From Blautia sp. OF03-15BH (GTDB lineage: Bacteria > Bacillota > Clostridia > Lachnospirales > Lachnospiraceae), in assembly GCF_003463065.1 (NCBI RefSeq), contig NZ_QSCM01000013.1:28194-92193 (forward strand): DNA of 64,000 nt, given 5' to 3'. Shown in pieces: positions 9,642 to 18,587 of this stretch. Numbering within the stretch: the stretch's first letter is position 1; each line of letters opens with the position of its first letter. The position numbers and the translations under genes were made by a program. A model generated the notes under the pieces. It saw only the letters and a list, made by a program, of their open reading frames with translations, made no database searches and was not told where the DNA came from.

Positions 9642-10065
9642 TAGTTTTTACGCTTTCTTTCTCAATGATTTTTCCGGAAACAATCTGCAGATCATCTCCC
9701 TCAGTTATGCGGTCCTCCAGTTTTTGAAATATCCTCTGGAACATGGTATCCGTTTTCAACCAACTTTTTGATCAGTTCATTCGCTATGAAATCGCAGTTG
9801 CATGCAAAAGCAGACGGCATCTGCTCCGGTAATTTTCCTATCTCGATCTCACCTGTTTCAAGATCACGGTCTTCAATGATCCAGTCTTCCCTGACGGGTA
9901 TCTGATTTTCCTGAAGTGCTTTGCAATATCCGTGATAGCGATCCATAATACTGGAACTTGCAAGAATCGATCCCACATAACCGATCTTTACATGTCCTTT
10001 ACGGATCAGATATTCTGTCATCCGATACATCCCGTAATAGCCATTAGAGATCTTCTGCTTTTTTT
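9637..10065 (-). pseudogene. LacI family regulator remnant
   Basis: The frame from about 10065 down encodes part of the sugar-binding domain (VKIGYVGSILASSSIMDRYH, later ENGYHVPEDIS). After a frame change near 9755 it continues with the family's C-terminal pattern IVSGKIIEKESVKTI. The DNA-binding N-terminus is missing and an internal stretch has been deleted, so it should be nonfunctional. It may once have regulated the neighbouring carbohydrate genes. Confidence 0.7.
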
Positions 10066-10118
10066 GATATGCTTATATTGTAAAGAGAAACCATGAACCT
10101 GCCGCAGAAAAGGATGTG

Positions 10119-10397
10119 ATGCTCATGAAACATTCTCAAAAACGTACATTCATGGATATAGAAAAAATGAATTCTAATGAATTTAGGGCATTTTGTCGGT
10201 CTGGTAACCAAAATCATTTTACCAGAACCAGAAAAATGCCTCTTCAGGATCTTCTTTTCACAATGATAAACAGAAAGGGGCTGACATTGGCATTGGAACT
10301 GAGAAATTATATGAAAATTGCTCATCCGGGAACTTTCATTTCCAAACCAGGATATCTGAAACAGCGTATGAAACTTAATCCAAATGCTTTTTGCTAA
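10119..10397 (+). pseudogene. IS4-like transposase N-terminal fragment
   Basis: A 92-residue frame with the pattern of the amino end of IS4-type clostridial transposases: FTRTRKMPLQDLLFTMINRK, then a YLKQRMKLNP segment. It ends at TAA directly after NPNAFC. No DDE catalytic core follows, so this is a truncated copy. No terminal repeats could be assigned. Confidence 0.55.
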
Positions 10398-10439
10398 AGT
10401 TAATGACATTGATAACACACTAGACTTTCCTGCCGGAAA

Positions 10440-10582
10440 ATCGTGTGCCAAGGGTTACGCTGTCCCCTTTGGATACCCCTGCCAAGGGCAACACTGCTTC
10501 CCTTTGGAAACCTCCCGCGTTTCCTGAGTCTATGAGTACCCAAACTGTAAAATCACAATGTGAATACCATGCCTTGGAAATA
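10440..10582. repeat. degenerate tandem repeat in noncoding DNA
   Basis: Two imperfect copies of a roughly 30-base unit beginning GCCAAGGG and ending CCCTTTGGA lie between about 10446 and 10505. The remainder of the stretch shows nothing recognisable. Confidence 0.45.
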
Positions 10583-10633
10583 AAAAAGTGGACAGGGCCC
10601 TATCTCTCATGATAGAAGCCCTGCCCATTTTTT
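10583..10633 (-). terminator. terminator of the sirtuin operon
   Basis: A GGGCAGGGC arm pairs with GCCCTGTCC across a loop of about 20 bases. T-runs follow on both sides, so it could act bidirectionally. It lies at the sirtuin stop codon. Confidence 0.75.
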
Positions 10634-11516
10634 ATGAAACCGCCTTTCGGTTCAGTGCTGACAAGATACGTCCAATGTCCGCATCCAGACAGACGGAACG
10701 CTCTGCGATTTCCCTCGGTGCGTATGCCTGCCCAAAGTTCACGCAGGCATAGATAGCGTTTGGGTTTTCCAGCGTATATTTCCAAAACGGATACTTGATA
10801 ATAACCGGCGTATTATTTCCTACCCCCAGCTCCAGATACAGCACCGTCCCATGCTTGTGCCGCCGTACAAAGTCCGAATACCGGCTTTGGGCGGCATACC
10901 AGCCCTCATCCTGCACAAAGGTATTGTCACAGCGCAGGTTCATGGTCATGAGGGAGCCACATACCGGGCACCGGGGAATCAGATCTGACGGGATTTCCAT
11001 ATCCTGCTGTTGGTCTATCATCTGCCGAACGGCATCTTCGTTATCATAGGTCTTGTTATGACAGGCTTTGGAACATTGCCATAAGCCGTAATCTCCCTGG
11101 GTATAGAACAGTTTCTTTTTATCAAAACCTGCCCGCTGGAATTGGTGATCCACATTGGTGGTCAGCACAAAATAGTCCTTGTCCTTAACCAGTGCCAGAA
11201 GTTCCTGATATGCCGGAAGTGGAGCATCTACATAGCGGTTATAGAAAATATGGCGGCTCCACCACGCCCAGTATTCTTCCAGCGTGCTATAAGGATAAAA
11301 CCCGCCGGAATACATATCAGTGATCCCATATTTCTGATGAAATTCTGCAAAATAACGTTCAAAACGCTCTCCACTATAGGTAAGTCCAGCGGAGGTAGAC
11401 AGTCCCGCACCGGCACCGATCAGGACAGCATCCGCTGTTTCCAACGCCTGTTTCAGCCGTTCAATCTGTACTGAGCAGTTTCCTGTATATTCTTTCATCC
11501 TGTTCTTTAAAAACAT
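10632..11516 (-). CDS. class M sirtuin (SirTM-like), probable protein ADP-ribosyltransferase
   Basis: A 294-residue Sir2-fold protein. It has the NAD loop GAGAGLS (34-40), TNVDHQFQRAG (120-130) and a four-Cys zinc module starting at C148 and completed by CPVC. At the position of the sirtuin catalytic His it has Gln140 (YTQGDY). This substitution marks the macrodomain-linked class M sirtuins, which ADP-ribosylate proteins rather than deacetylate. GAGGTGG precedes ATG 11516, and the start overlaps the upstream macrodomain gene by 56 bases. The usual lipoyl-carrier and lipoate-ligase partners are not nearby. Confidence 0.85.
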   Translation of the reverse strand: MFLKNRMKEYTGNCSVQIERLKQALETADAVLIGAGAGLSTSAGLTYSGERFERYFAEFHQKYGITDMYSGGFYPYSTLEEYWAWWSRHIFYNRYVDAPLPAYQELLALVKDKDYFVLTTNVDHQFQRAGFDKKKLFYTQGDYGLWQCSKACHNKTYDNEDAVRQMIDQQQDMEIPSDLIPRCPVCGSLMTMNLRCDNTFVQDEGWYAAQSRYSDFVRRHKHGTVLYLELGVGNNTPVIIKYPFWKYTLENPNAIYACVNFGQAYAPREIAERSVCLDADIGRILSALNRKAVS

Positions 11517-12240
11517 TGAATACCACCTCGATCTTACTTCCGGTTTCCGCCTTATATTCCTGCACCGTCTGCACGGCAATCTCCGCCGCCCTGTCATTTG
11601 GGAACATAAAAATGCCCGTAGAGATACAGCAGAACGCAATACTACCTACATTGTTTTCGTCTGCCAGTTCCAGACAGGAACGGTAGCAGGATTTCAAAAG
11701 TTCACAATGCTGTCTGGTCAATTTTCCCCGCACGATGGGGCCTACAGTGTGAATTACATAATCACAGGGTAAGTTATAAGCAGGTGTGATTTTAGCCTGT
11801 CCGGTGGGTTCTTCATAGCCCTGCTGTTTCATAATCTCAGCGCACTTCAAACGAAGCTGCACCCCAGCATAGGTGTGGATACAGTTATCAATACAGTTAT
11901 GGCAAGGCTGGTAGCAGCCGGTCATGCCACTATTTGCCGCATTGACGATTGCCCCACAATCCAGCGTAGTAATGTCTCCACGCCAGAGATAGATTCCATT
12001 CTGAAGCGGGGACAGTTCAGACAGCCGGGTAATCTTCTTTGCTGCCAGTTCTCCTTGCAGATAGGCATCCTGCACTTCAAGAAATCTCTGGCTGATGGCT
12101 CCCGGATGACGAACATTCATCAGTGAACGCAGCAGCACCTTCTGACGGTCTGTATCTGCCGAGATTTCCTGGCGGCGGCAGGAAGGACGCTCCCGCAGCA
12201 ATTCCTCAATTAAAAATCTTCTTCGTTCTTCCTGATTCAT
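11461..12240 (-). CDS. macrodomain protein, probable ADP-ribosyl hydrolase
   Basis: A 259-residue protein with a helical N-terminal part and a macrodomain from about residue 85. The ADP-ribose-binding motif GDIT...VNAANS is followed by a Cys/His-rich stretch (CHNCIDNCIH), which fits the zinc-containing macrodomains that accompany class M sirtuins. A second conserved loop (STGIFMFP) is present. It presumably reverses the modification made by the downstream, overlapping sirtuin. It starts four bases after the frameshifted flavin-ferredoxin gene. Confidence 0.88.
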   Translation of the reverse strand: MNQEERRRFLIEELLRERPSCRRQEISADTDRQKVLLRSLMNVRHPGAISQRFLEVQDAYLQGELAAKKITRLSELSPLQNGIYLWRGDITTLDCGAIVNAANSGMTGCYQPCHNCIDNCIHTYAGVQLRLKCAEIMKQQGYEEPTGQAKITPAYNLPCDYVIHTVGPIVRGKLTRQHCELLKSCYRSCLELADENNVGSIAFCCISTGIFMFPNDRAAEIAVQTVQEYKAETGSKIEVVFNVFKEQDERIYRKLLSTD

Positions 12241-12244
12241 GGCG

Positions 12245-12867
12245 TTACCTCCGCTTCATAATGGCTCTGGCCGGACAGATTTCAAAGCAGTTGCCGCAAT
12301 GCAGGCAGTTTTCCTGATGAATGACCGCAGGCTTAGAAGAAATGTCAATGCACTTTTGCGGACATTTGGAATAGCAGATCTTGCAGCCGATACAGGCGTG
12401 TGTGATAAAATAACCTTCCTGCACTTCTTCTGCACCGCCAAAGGTAAAGCTGGAACGCTCAATCGGCTTTTGGGATAAGTCGAACCGTTCTCCGCTACCT
12501 TTATAGATGACAAAGACGGTCAGTGCACTTCTGGATGCCGCATCCGGGTATATCTCGTTCATATAGGGATTCTTTTCAAACAGCCGGGGCAGCAGATCAC
12601 TGCCAAGCTCTCGCACCTTTCCCCGAATGGAAAGAGCAGCACAGTGCATGGTATCCTCGCCCTTCATTCCGGTCAATGCAAGGACTCCACGCTTTTTCAA
12701 TCGGTCATAGAACCCCTTTCCCTTTGCTGTCAGGAAGTAACGCCTCCTTCATCGGCATCCATCATATCAATGGCGGCCGTTACTGGCAAGCCGGCATCAT
12801 CCACGGTTGCAACTACTGTGGTGTGAATTTCCCGGACGAGATAGGATAAATAATCTTTGCTTCCCAT
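12245..12867 (-). pseudogene. PNPOx-like flavin domain fused to 2x[4Fe-4S] ferredoxin, frameshifted
   Basis: From ATG 12867 (AAAGGAG upstream) the frame reads MGSKDYLSYLVREIH through about 42 residues. A one-base loss near 12738-12745 puts the rest, YFLTAKGKGFYDRLKKRG onward, in another frame. The C-terminal half holds two ferredoxin motifs, CIGCKICYSKC and CLHCGNCFEIC. The parent is a pyridoxamine-phosphate-oxidase-like flavoprotein with a ferredoxin tail, presumably a small redox enzyme. If the frameshift is real, the protein is broken. A sequencing error cannot be ruled out because the neighbours look intact. Confidence 0.75.
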
Positions 12868-12882
12868 GTGAGGATTCTCCTT

Positions 12883-13482
12883 TCAGACAGTACCTTTCAG
12901 TACCGGGCGCAGTCGTTTATAGACTAACATCGTAACACCGCTGATTACAAGTCCCTTCAGAAGATTAAAAGGAAACGCATTGTAAAGAACTACATCCAAT
13001 TTCGTATGAATAAATGGGATGAACTCTCCAAAGGAAACGATCAGTTGTTCCAAAGGCATAAACTGCTCAAACAGCGGCAGAAGAATAAAATAATTTGCGA
13101 CAGCCGCAACAATACTCATCACAATGCTGCCGACAATTCCGGCAATCCATGCCGTTTTTTTCGTCTTATGACACCCATAAATCAGCCCGGCGGTAAAAAC
13201 AAAAGATGCACCCATCAGAAAGTTTGCCAGTTCGCCGACTCCGCCTGTTGAAGTGGAGAAAAGCTGCAAGGCATTCTTTACAAGCTCAATCAATAAACCT
13301 GCCACAGGCCCAAAGGCAAAGGCTCCGATCAAAGCCGGAAAATCGGAAAGATCCATTCTGGCAAAAGCAGGAGACAGCGGAACCGGGAACTCTGCAAACG
13401 CCAGAATATAAGCGATTGCGGATAGAAGCGCAGTCATGTTAATGGTACGGACAGAAATTTCGGTTGCGGAAACAGTACGCAT
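12883..13482 (-). CDS. ECF transporter S component, RibU-like
   Basis: A 199-residue integral membrane protein with about six helices. The N-terminal helix region carries PVPLSPAFARMDLSDFPALI, typical of ECF substrate-binding subunits, and this pattern is closest to the riboflavin-binding RibU group. The start is ATG 13482 with AAAAGGAG seven bases before. No ATPase or T subunit is adjacent, as is normal for group II ECF systems. The flanking flavoprotein genes support riboflavin as cargo, but no FMN riboswitch is visible in the 66-base upstream gap. Confidence 0.8.
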   Translation of the reverse strand: MRTVSATEISVRTINMTALLSAIAYILAFAEFPVPLSPAFARMDLSDFPALIGAFAFGPVAGLLIELVKNALQLFSTSTGGVGELANFLMGASFVFTAGLIYGCHKTKKTAWIAGIVGSIVMSIVAAVANYFILLPLFEQFMPLEQLIVSFGEFIPFIHTKLDVVLYNAFPFNLLKGLVISGVTMLVYKRLRPVLKGTV

Positions 13483-13548
13483 AATTCTCCTTTTGAGATA
13501 TGATTTGGATTTAAGAAAAAACCCCGAAGATTGCATTACAGTTCTTTC

Positions 13549-13944
13549 TTAGAACTCGTAAGGAGGATTGCCTGAGAAGTCGGCAATCACGCCGTGAGGA
13601 TCTTCCAGATAGAACACCTCAAAAATGGGATTGTCGGCGGTCTGGTACTGACCCTTGACAATCGGATTGTTCATGCAGTCTTCCTTAACTGCCATGTTAT
13701 TCTCAAACACCGCCTTGCCATGCAGACGAATCCATGCGTAGCTGGGGCTGGAGACGGACACTTCCACATAGGGATTGGCCTGCATATCCTGATAGACATC
13801 CTTGGTGTTGTTGGTGCAGAACCAGAGCTTGCCGCCCTGCTCGAAGCAGAACATGAAGGGACGGCACTTGGCTTTTCCGTCACGGCCAACGGTGGCGAGA
13901 TACTGAACGGGATTTTCCTGCAAGAATTCAACGACTTTTTTCAT
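13549..13944 (-). CDS. pyridoxamine 5'-phosphate oxidase family flavoprotein
   Basis: A 131-residue single-domain split-barrel protein. Its N-terminus (EFLQENPVQYLATVGRDGKA) and the CRPFMFCFEQGGKLWFCTNN strand pair are typical of FMN-binding PNPOx-like reductases. The reaction is unknown. GGAGG precedes the ATG. It is first in a minus-strand series with the RibU-like transporter and faces a divergent HxlR regulator. Confidence 0.82.
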   Translation of the reverse strand: MKKVVEFLQENPVQYLATVGRDGKAKCRPFMFCFEQGGKLWFCTNNTKDVYQDMQANPYVEVSVSSPSYAWIRLHGKAVFENNMAVKEDCMNNPIVKGQYQTADNPIFEVFYLEDPHGVIADFSGNPPYEF

Positions 13945-13982
13945 TATAATTACCTCCAGAACGTGTTTTGGTTTCGGAAAGG

Positions 13983-14011
13983 TTGCTTTTTCCTTTCTCT
14001 GGTACTATAAT
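13983..14011 (+). promoter_or_regulatory. promoter of the HxlR gene
   Basis: TTGCTT (13983-13988), a 17-base spacer and TATAAT (14006-14011). Two copies of GCTGTAGTT follow downstream of the -10 box and could be regulator sites. The region is shared with the divergent flavoprotein gene. Confidence 0.7.
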
Positions 14012-14089
14012 AACGCTGTAGTTCTAATTCGTAAAGTAAGCACAATAATGTGCTGTAGTTACCAAAAAGAAACTATTGGAGGATTTAAC

Positions 14090-14437
14090 ATGGAAGACAT
14101 CAAAACAAGTGAAACAACGCCGGTAAAAGATTTACCTGCCTGTCCGGTGGAAACCACTCTCATGCTGATTGGGGATAAATGGAAGGTTCTGATCCTGCGA
14201 GACCTGATGCCTGGAACGAAACGCTTTGGAGAATTAAAGAAATCCATTGGCCATGTTTCGCAAAAAGTATTGACGGCTCAGCTTCGGGATATGGAAGCAA
14301 GCGGGCTGGTCAACCGTAAGGTCTATGCAGAGGTACCACCCCGTGTGGAATATACATTAACGGAACTGGGATACAGCTTGAAGCCAGTACTGGATGCGCT
14401 CTGGAATTGGGGCGAAGAATATAAGGCCAAACAATGA
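14090..14437 (+). CDS. HxlR family transcriptional regulator
   Basis: A 115-residue winged-helix protein. It has the family hallmark CPVETTLMLIGDKWKVLILR followed by FGELKKSIGHVSQKVLT and an RVEYTLTELG wing. HxlR proteins commonly sense thiol or quinone stress through a conserved N-terminal Cys, seen here in PACPVE. ATG 14090 has TTGGAGG seven bases upstream. It is divergent from the flavoprotein/RibU series, which it likely controls. Confidence 0.9.
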   Translation: MEDIKTSETTPVKDLPACPVETTLMLIGDKWKVLILRDLMPGTKRFGELKKSIGHVSQKVLTAQLRDMEASGLVNRKVYAEVPPRVEYTLTELGYSLKPVLDALWNWGEEYKAKQ

Positions 14438-14440
14438 AAA

Positions 14441-14484
14441 AGCCGAAGCAACACCATGAATGAAGGGTTGCTTCGGCTTTTTAT
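14441..14484 (+). terminator. terminator of the HxlR gene
   Basis: AGCCGAAGCAAC pairs with GTTGCTTCGGCT, followed by TTTTTA. It is a strong, perfect stem a few bases after the stop codon. It is also close to the left end of the first mobile element. Confidence 0.9.
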
Positions 14485-14499
14485 TTCTTGTACTTCGGG

Positions 14500-16456
14500 C
14501 TAAATCATTTGAAAATACTTCAATGCCTCCATAATCGCAGTTTCTTTTTCAGGTGGGCATTGCGGCTGTTTGGCATTTTCCTTTTTTGACAGGTTATAAT
14601 TTTGCCCGACCTCCAGACCGCATTTCCGCTTGATCTGTGAGATATACAGGAAAGATACCTTTAATCCGGTCTGCTCCATCACCCGTTTCTTGATCTGTTC
14701 GTAAGTAGCTCCCTGCTGGAAGCCAGAGGTATCCATATCCTCCAGCGAGAACTCCACCCGTATTTTCTTCGAGTCGATCTCACCCTTTGGAAAGCAAGAC
14801 AACCGTATGAACATGTGAATTATTATCCAAACTAATACTCATATCTTCTTCAATAATCGGAAGCCTAAACTTAATGGATTTCAGCCACTGTCCGTTTTCC
14901 TGTCGCTCTGGATATATCTGAATTTCAGAAATCAGCGATTCCATAACCTGTCGTTTTTCCTGTTCGTTCATCACTGCATACAGTTTATCAAAGCAGATCA
15001 AGACCTTGTAGATATTATCTCCCGTCAGTTTTTCTGCTTCAATTGACATTTTCTTTGCCCTGGCAGCAATCAGCAGATTTTCTGTATCCTCAATCTTATC
15101 ATACAGCTTGTAAAGGCGGTCATCAAGGTCTGTCTTGTGCTTGATATAATGCTTATCATCCGGATCAAGGGAATCGATTTCTTCCATCAGCCTTGTTTTT
15201 GTAGAATAGCTCTGCCGGAGCTGCCTTTCATGCGCTGCGATCTCCTGCTCAATCACAGAGGTATCCACTTTCATATTGATTTTTTCCTGCATCATGGCGG
15301 CAAATTTTGGATTACTAACTAATTTTACAATGACTTCTGCCACAGCATCATCCAGCAATTCCTCATTGACTTGCTTTTTATAATCACATTTGTGTCCATA
15401 AAGCATAGTGCGATGCTTGCAGCCATAATAAAAGAAATCCTTGTACTTTGTACCGTCAGCTTTATGCTTGATGCTTTTATTGCCGTACATCCCAGCTCCG
15501 CAAACCGGGCATTTTACAATACCGGACAGCAGATGGATCTTATTATCTTTGCCATGATTGACTTTTTCATATTTTTTCGCCTGTGCCAATAACTTCACCT
15601 GCGCTTCATGCCAAAGTTCCTCTGAGACAATCCCCTCATGCAATCCATCCACCAGTAAATAATCATCCTGCTCCACAAGCTTATAGTCATTTCTTGTACC
15701 ATGAACCTTTTCCGTTCTGCGTCTGCCATAAGCAATTTTCCCGCAGTACACAGGATTTTTCAGTATCCTTCTGATTAATGCCGCATCGAACAACGGATTT
15801 TTCCCGTTCTGTCTTGGTATCTTACGAATACCATGATTTTCAAGATATTTTGTCAGTCCGTTTGCTCCTATATCTGTGTGCACGTACTGATCAAATATCA
15901 CACGGATTGCTTTTGCTTCTTCCTCATTGATAAAGAGCTGTCCCTTTTCCAAACTATATCCATACGGAGCAAAACCACCGTTCCATTTACCCTCACGGGC
16001 TTTCTGAATTCTGCCCTCCATGGTCTGCACACGGATATTTTCACGCTCAATCTCTGCCACCGCTGACAGTACGGAAATCATCAGCTTTCCAGCATCCTTA
16101 GATGAATCAATCCCATCCTCAACACAGATTAGGTTAACGCCAAAGTCCTGCATGACCTGTATGGTAGAAAGGACATCCGCAGCATTTCTGCCGAAGCGTG
16201 ACAGCTTAAATACCAGAACAAAGGAGACACCATCCTTGCCGGATTTAATATCCTTCATCATACGGTTGAACGCTAATCTGCCCTCGATGGACTTACCGGA
16301 TTTACCGGCATCTTCATACTCACCAACAACCTCATAGTCATTGTACTCGGCAAATGCTTTCATTCTGGATTTTTGTGCATCCAAAGAGTATCCATCAATC
16401 TGCATGGCGGTAGATACTCTTGTATAAATATATACTTTTGTTTTTTCTTTTTTCAT
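14500..16456 (-). pseudogene. large serine recombinase (TnpX-like), frameshifted near the C-terminus
   Basis: The first 558 codons encode a resolvase domain with catalytic Ser15 (YIYTRVSTAMQ), SRFGRNAADVL, the recombinase domain, a zinc ribbon (CPVCGAGMYG) and coiled coil. An extra A in CCAAAGGG near 14782 creates an immediate TGA. The remaining ~95 residues (GEIDSKKIRVEFSLEDMD onward) lie in another frame down to 14500. The intact homologue at 59.3-61.2 kb shows these are one gene. Losing the tail may impair DNA binding. It lies at the left end of a decayed mobilisable element. ATG 16456 is chosen by homology; its ribosome site is weak. Confidence 0.85.
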
Positions 16457-16488
16457 CCCACTAGTGCCAATGAGATCTTTAGATATGA

Positions 16489-16599
16489 GGTCGTGCAATG
16501 GCTTCCACTCCCATGAATCCACACACCCGCCGTCCGGCTGAGTTGGTGATGTTGTTGCAATGCTCCAGATTGATCAGGCGTTTTCCGGTTCTTCGCCAT
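16489..16599 (-). pseudogene. P4-type primase/helicase, internal deletion remnant
   Basis: The frame begins MAKNRKTPD, exactly as in the full gene at 51.87 kb. It then jumps to the DNA for LEHCNNITNSAGRRVW near that gene's end. About 1.2 kb is missing. The full copy has CAAATT at both deletion borders and this copy has CAGATT at the joint, consistent with a short-repeat deletion. Homology to the right element starts abruptly at about 16489. Confidence 0.8.
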
Positions 16600-16719
16600 G
16601 GTACGCCACCTCCTTCTTCTTTCGTGCGGTGTACTCTTGCAGAAAAGCAATCTTGCCCTCCTTCATCAGCTTGTCCACCAATGCCACCCGCTCTTCCAAA
16701 TCGCCCACAGTCAGCACAT
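16573..16719 (-). pseudogene. CHC2 primase, C-terminal remnant
   Basis: DNA similarity to the last ~120 bases of the primase gene at 51.84-52.46 kb is clear. It then skips to the intergenic hairpin arm GGCAGGTGCTTCG found beyond that gene's 5' end. The zinc finger and catalytic portions are gone. It overlaps the helicase remnant as the full genes overlap each other. Confidence 0.7.
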
Positions 16720-16862
16720 TGGCAGGTGCTTCGCTCCTTCTATTATGGTTATGACGGATTTTTCAAAAAACAGGCTAATGACAGGACAACTTATCTGAGA
16801 ACGTAGATTTCTTCACATTTACATGATATAATCAGAAAAATGGAAAAACAGGACAGGAGGGC

Positions 16863-17915
16863 AAAACATTTCCTGTCGGTACGCTTGCCTGTGATGCACT
16901 GAATGTCCCTGCGGATACCATTGCAAAGGCGAACGAGCAATGCGAGAAAATCAATCTGCTGCTCGAAACATTAAACACCGGACAGGATGCTTCTGCACTC
17001 TGTCCTATGGCAAGGGAAGCTACTCTGGCGATGCTGGATATTCTCAGCGAACCCCCGCCGTTCTCCTATATGGATATACCAAAGCACAGAGAACGGATAG
17101 AAAGGGTCTTTACTGCGGACAATGCACTGAAATATGTGGAGTTTGTCACAAAAATCGCAACCAATTCTTTGCAATTTGAAGAAATCCAGAACTATGCCGA
17201 AGCAATCACGCTCCAGCGCTATACCGCCGTATGCGGGCATCTGGCCTACTCCCTTGGGGAATACCACACAGCCATGCTTGATTTTACAGAAAAATCGGAT
17301 TGCAATGAAGCAGACCGCACTGCAGAGGGCTTTGCCAAAATGTTCGGCAGCTATTTCCCGCCGGAGTTTTCTATCACGGAGGGCAATGCCTGGATGTCTG
17401 TTGCAAATAACTCTGTTCAATATGTGGCAACCATCCGTCCCGGCGAAAAAGTTGCGAAGCTGGTCAAGCGGATGCACTATGTATCCTTTGTGGGGATGTT
17501 CCGGTCTGATCTCTTTGAGGGCCTGTGTGTTGGTCATGCACCGAAGAAATGCAAAATCTGCGGAAAGTGATTTCTGACCACCAGCGCAAGGCACACCAAA
17601 TACTGCGGCGGCTATGCACCGGGGGCCAAGCTGCACCGCACCTGTCGGCAGATCGGCAACCTGAAAGGCAGAGAACAACGGGAGCTTGCGAACGATCATC
17701 CGGTGAAACAGATTTATGAGAAACGGCTGAACACCATAAACCGCTATGTGAAGTGTGGTACTCTGGACGCTGATCTTGCAGAGGTTATGAAAAAGCTTGC
17801 AAAGGATAAAATGCTTCGAGCGCTGAGCAATGTCGCCTATGCCAAAGGTGATTACGAAAAAGAGATGGGACAGGCGGCTTTGAAGAAAGAAGCATTGAAT
17901 AAATATAACTTATAG
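16863..17915 (+). pseudogene. DUF6076-like protein, truncated and with a nonsense mutation
   Basis: Paralogue of the intact gene at 52.69-53.79 kb. The first ~23 codons are missing because two GAGGGCAA repeats present in the intact copy have collapsed into one. The Trp codon after CKICGK is TGA here (17568-17570). After it the same frame continues through the Cys/His-containing tail (ARHTKYCGGYAPG) to 17915. Both lesions make this a dead copy, although the body remains highly similar. Confidence 0.85.
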
Positions 17916-17924
17916 GTATAAACA

Positions 17925-18368
17925 ATGAAAATTATTGAGGTTACAGAAAACAAAAAGGAATATCTGGATTTGCTGTTATTGGCTGATGAGCAGGAAAACA
18001 TGGTAGATCGCTATCTTGATAATGGCAGGATGTATATCCTCGATGATAATGGAGTTAAAAGCGAATGTGTCATAACCGGCGAAAGAAATGGTGTGCTTGA
18101 AATTAAGAACATTGCAACAGTTCCAGAACATCAAGGCAAAGGCTATGCAAAAGCTTTGATTGACTTTATCATCGAGAAATACAGCGGACAATATGCTGTT
18201 CTGCAAGTTGGAACGGGCGATAGTCCACTGACAATACCATTCTATGAAAAATGTGGTTTTGTCCGTTCTCACATAATACCAAATTTCTTTACAGACAATT
18301 ATGACCACCCAATATATGAAGGTGGTGTACAGTTGGTGGATATGGTGTATTTGCAAAAAAAGTTCTAA
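17925..18368 (+). CDS. GNAT family N-acetyltransferase
   Basis: A 147-residue single-domain acetyltransferase. The acetyl-CoA loop is seen in EIKNIATVPEHQGKGYAKAL, with Q/RxxGxG/A reading QGKGYA, followed by FYEKCGF. The substrate is unknown. It sits between the dead DUF6076 copy and the truncated sigma-like copy, in the place where the right element has a tiny membrane peptide. It therefore appears to be cargo picked up by this element. A weak AGGT ribosome site precedes the ATG. Confidence 0.82.
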   Translation: MKIIEVTENKKEYLDLLLLADEQENMVDRYLDNGRMYILDDNGVKSECVITGERNGVLEIKNIATVPEHQGKGYAKALIDFIIEKYSGQYAVLQVGTGDSPLTIPFYEKCGFVRSHIIPNFFTDNYDHPIYEGGVQLVDMVYLQKKF

Positions 18369-18401
18369 ATGCTGATATGGTAAACCGGAAGGAGGTGCGC
18401 T

Positions 18402-18587
18402 ATGCTGAATGATTTTATATGGAATATGACCGGATACATACCAAAACACCAAGTCAATCCGCACGGTGACGGTATCATTCCCTATGTGGCAAAGCGCATC
18501 TTCCAACTGGAACCGGAGCCGCCAACGGTGGGCAGTCTGAATGAATATATCCTGTCTGCCTTGCGGGAAAAGAATTTGCTTTATTGA
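18402..18587 (+). pseudogene. sigma-like regulator, truncated by IS256-type insertion
   Basis: Sixty-one codons match the start of the sigma-like gene at 53.92 kb, with the same AAGGAGGTGCGCT ribosome site. Similarity stops at codon ~60, exactly where the IS end (GAGACTGTGA) begins. The rest of the gene is not found beyond the IS, so a deletion accompanied or followed the insertion. Confidence 0.85.

Noticed and set aside
13483..13548. FMN riboswitch before the RibU-like gene
   Set aside because: Only 66 bases separate the genes and no conserved FMN aptamer segments were seen.
14770..14815. Programmed frameshift in the left recombinase
   Set aside because: The intact homologue at 59.3 kb reads straight through with one base fewer, and the rest of the left element is decayed, so a simple mutation is more likely.
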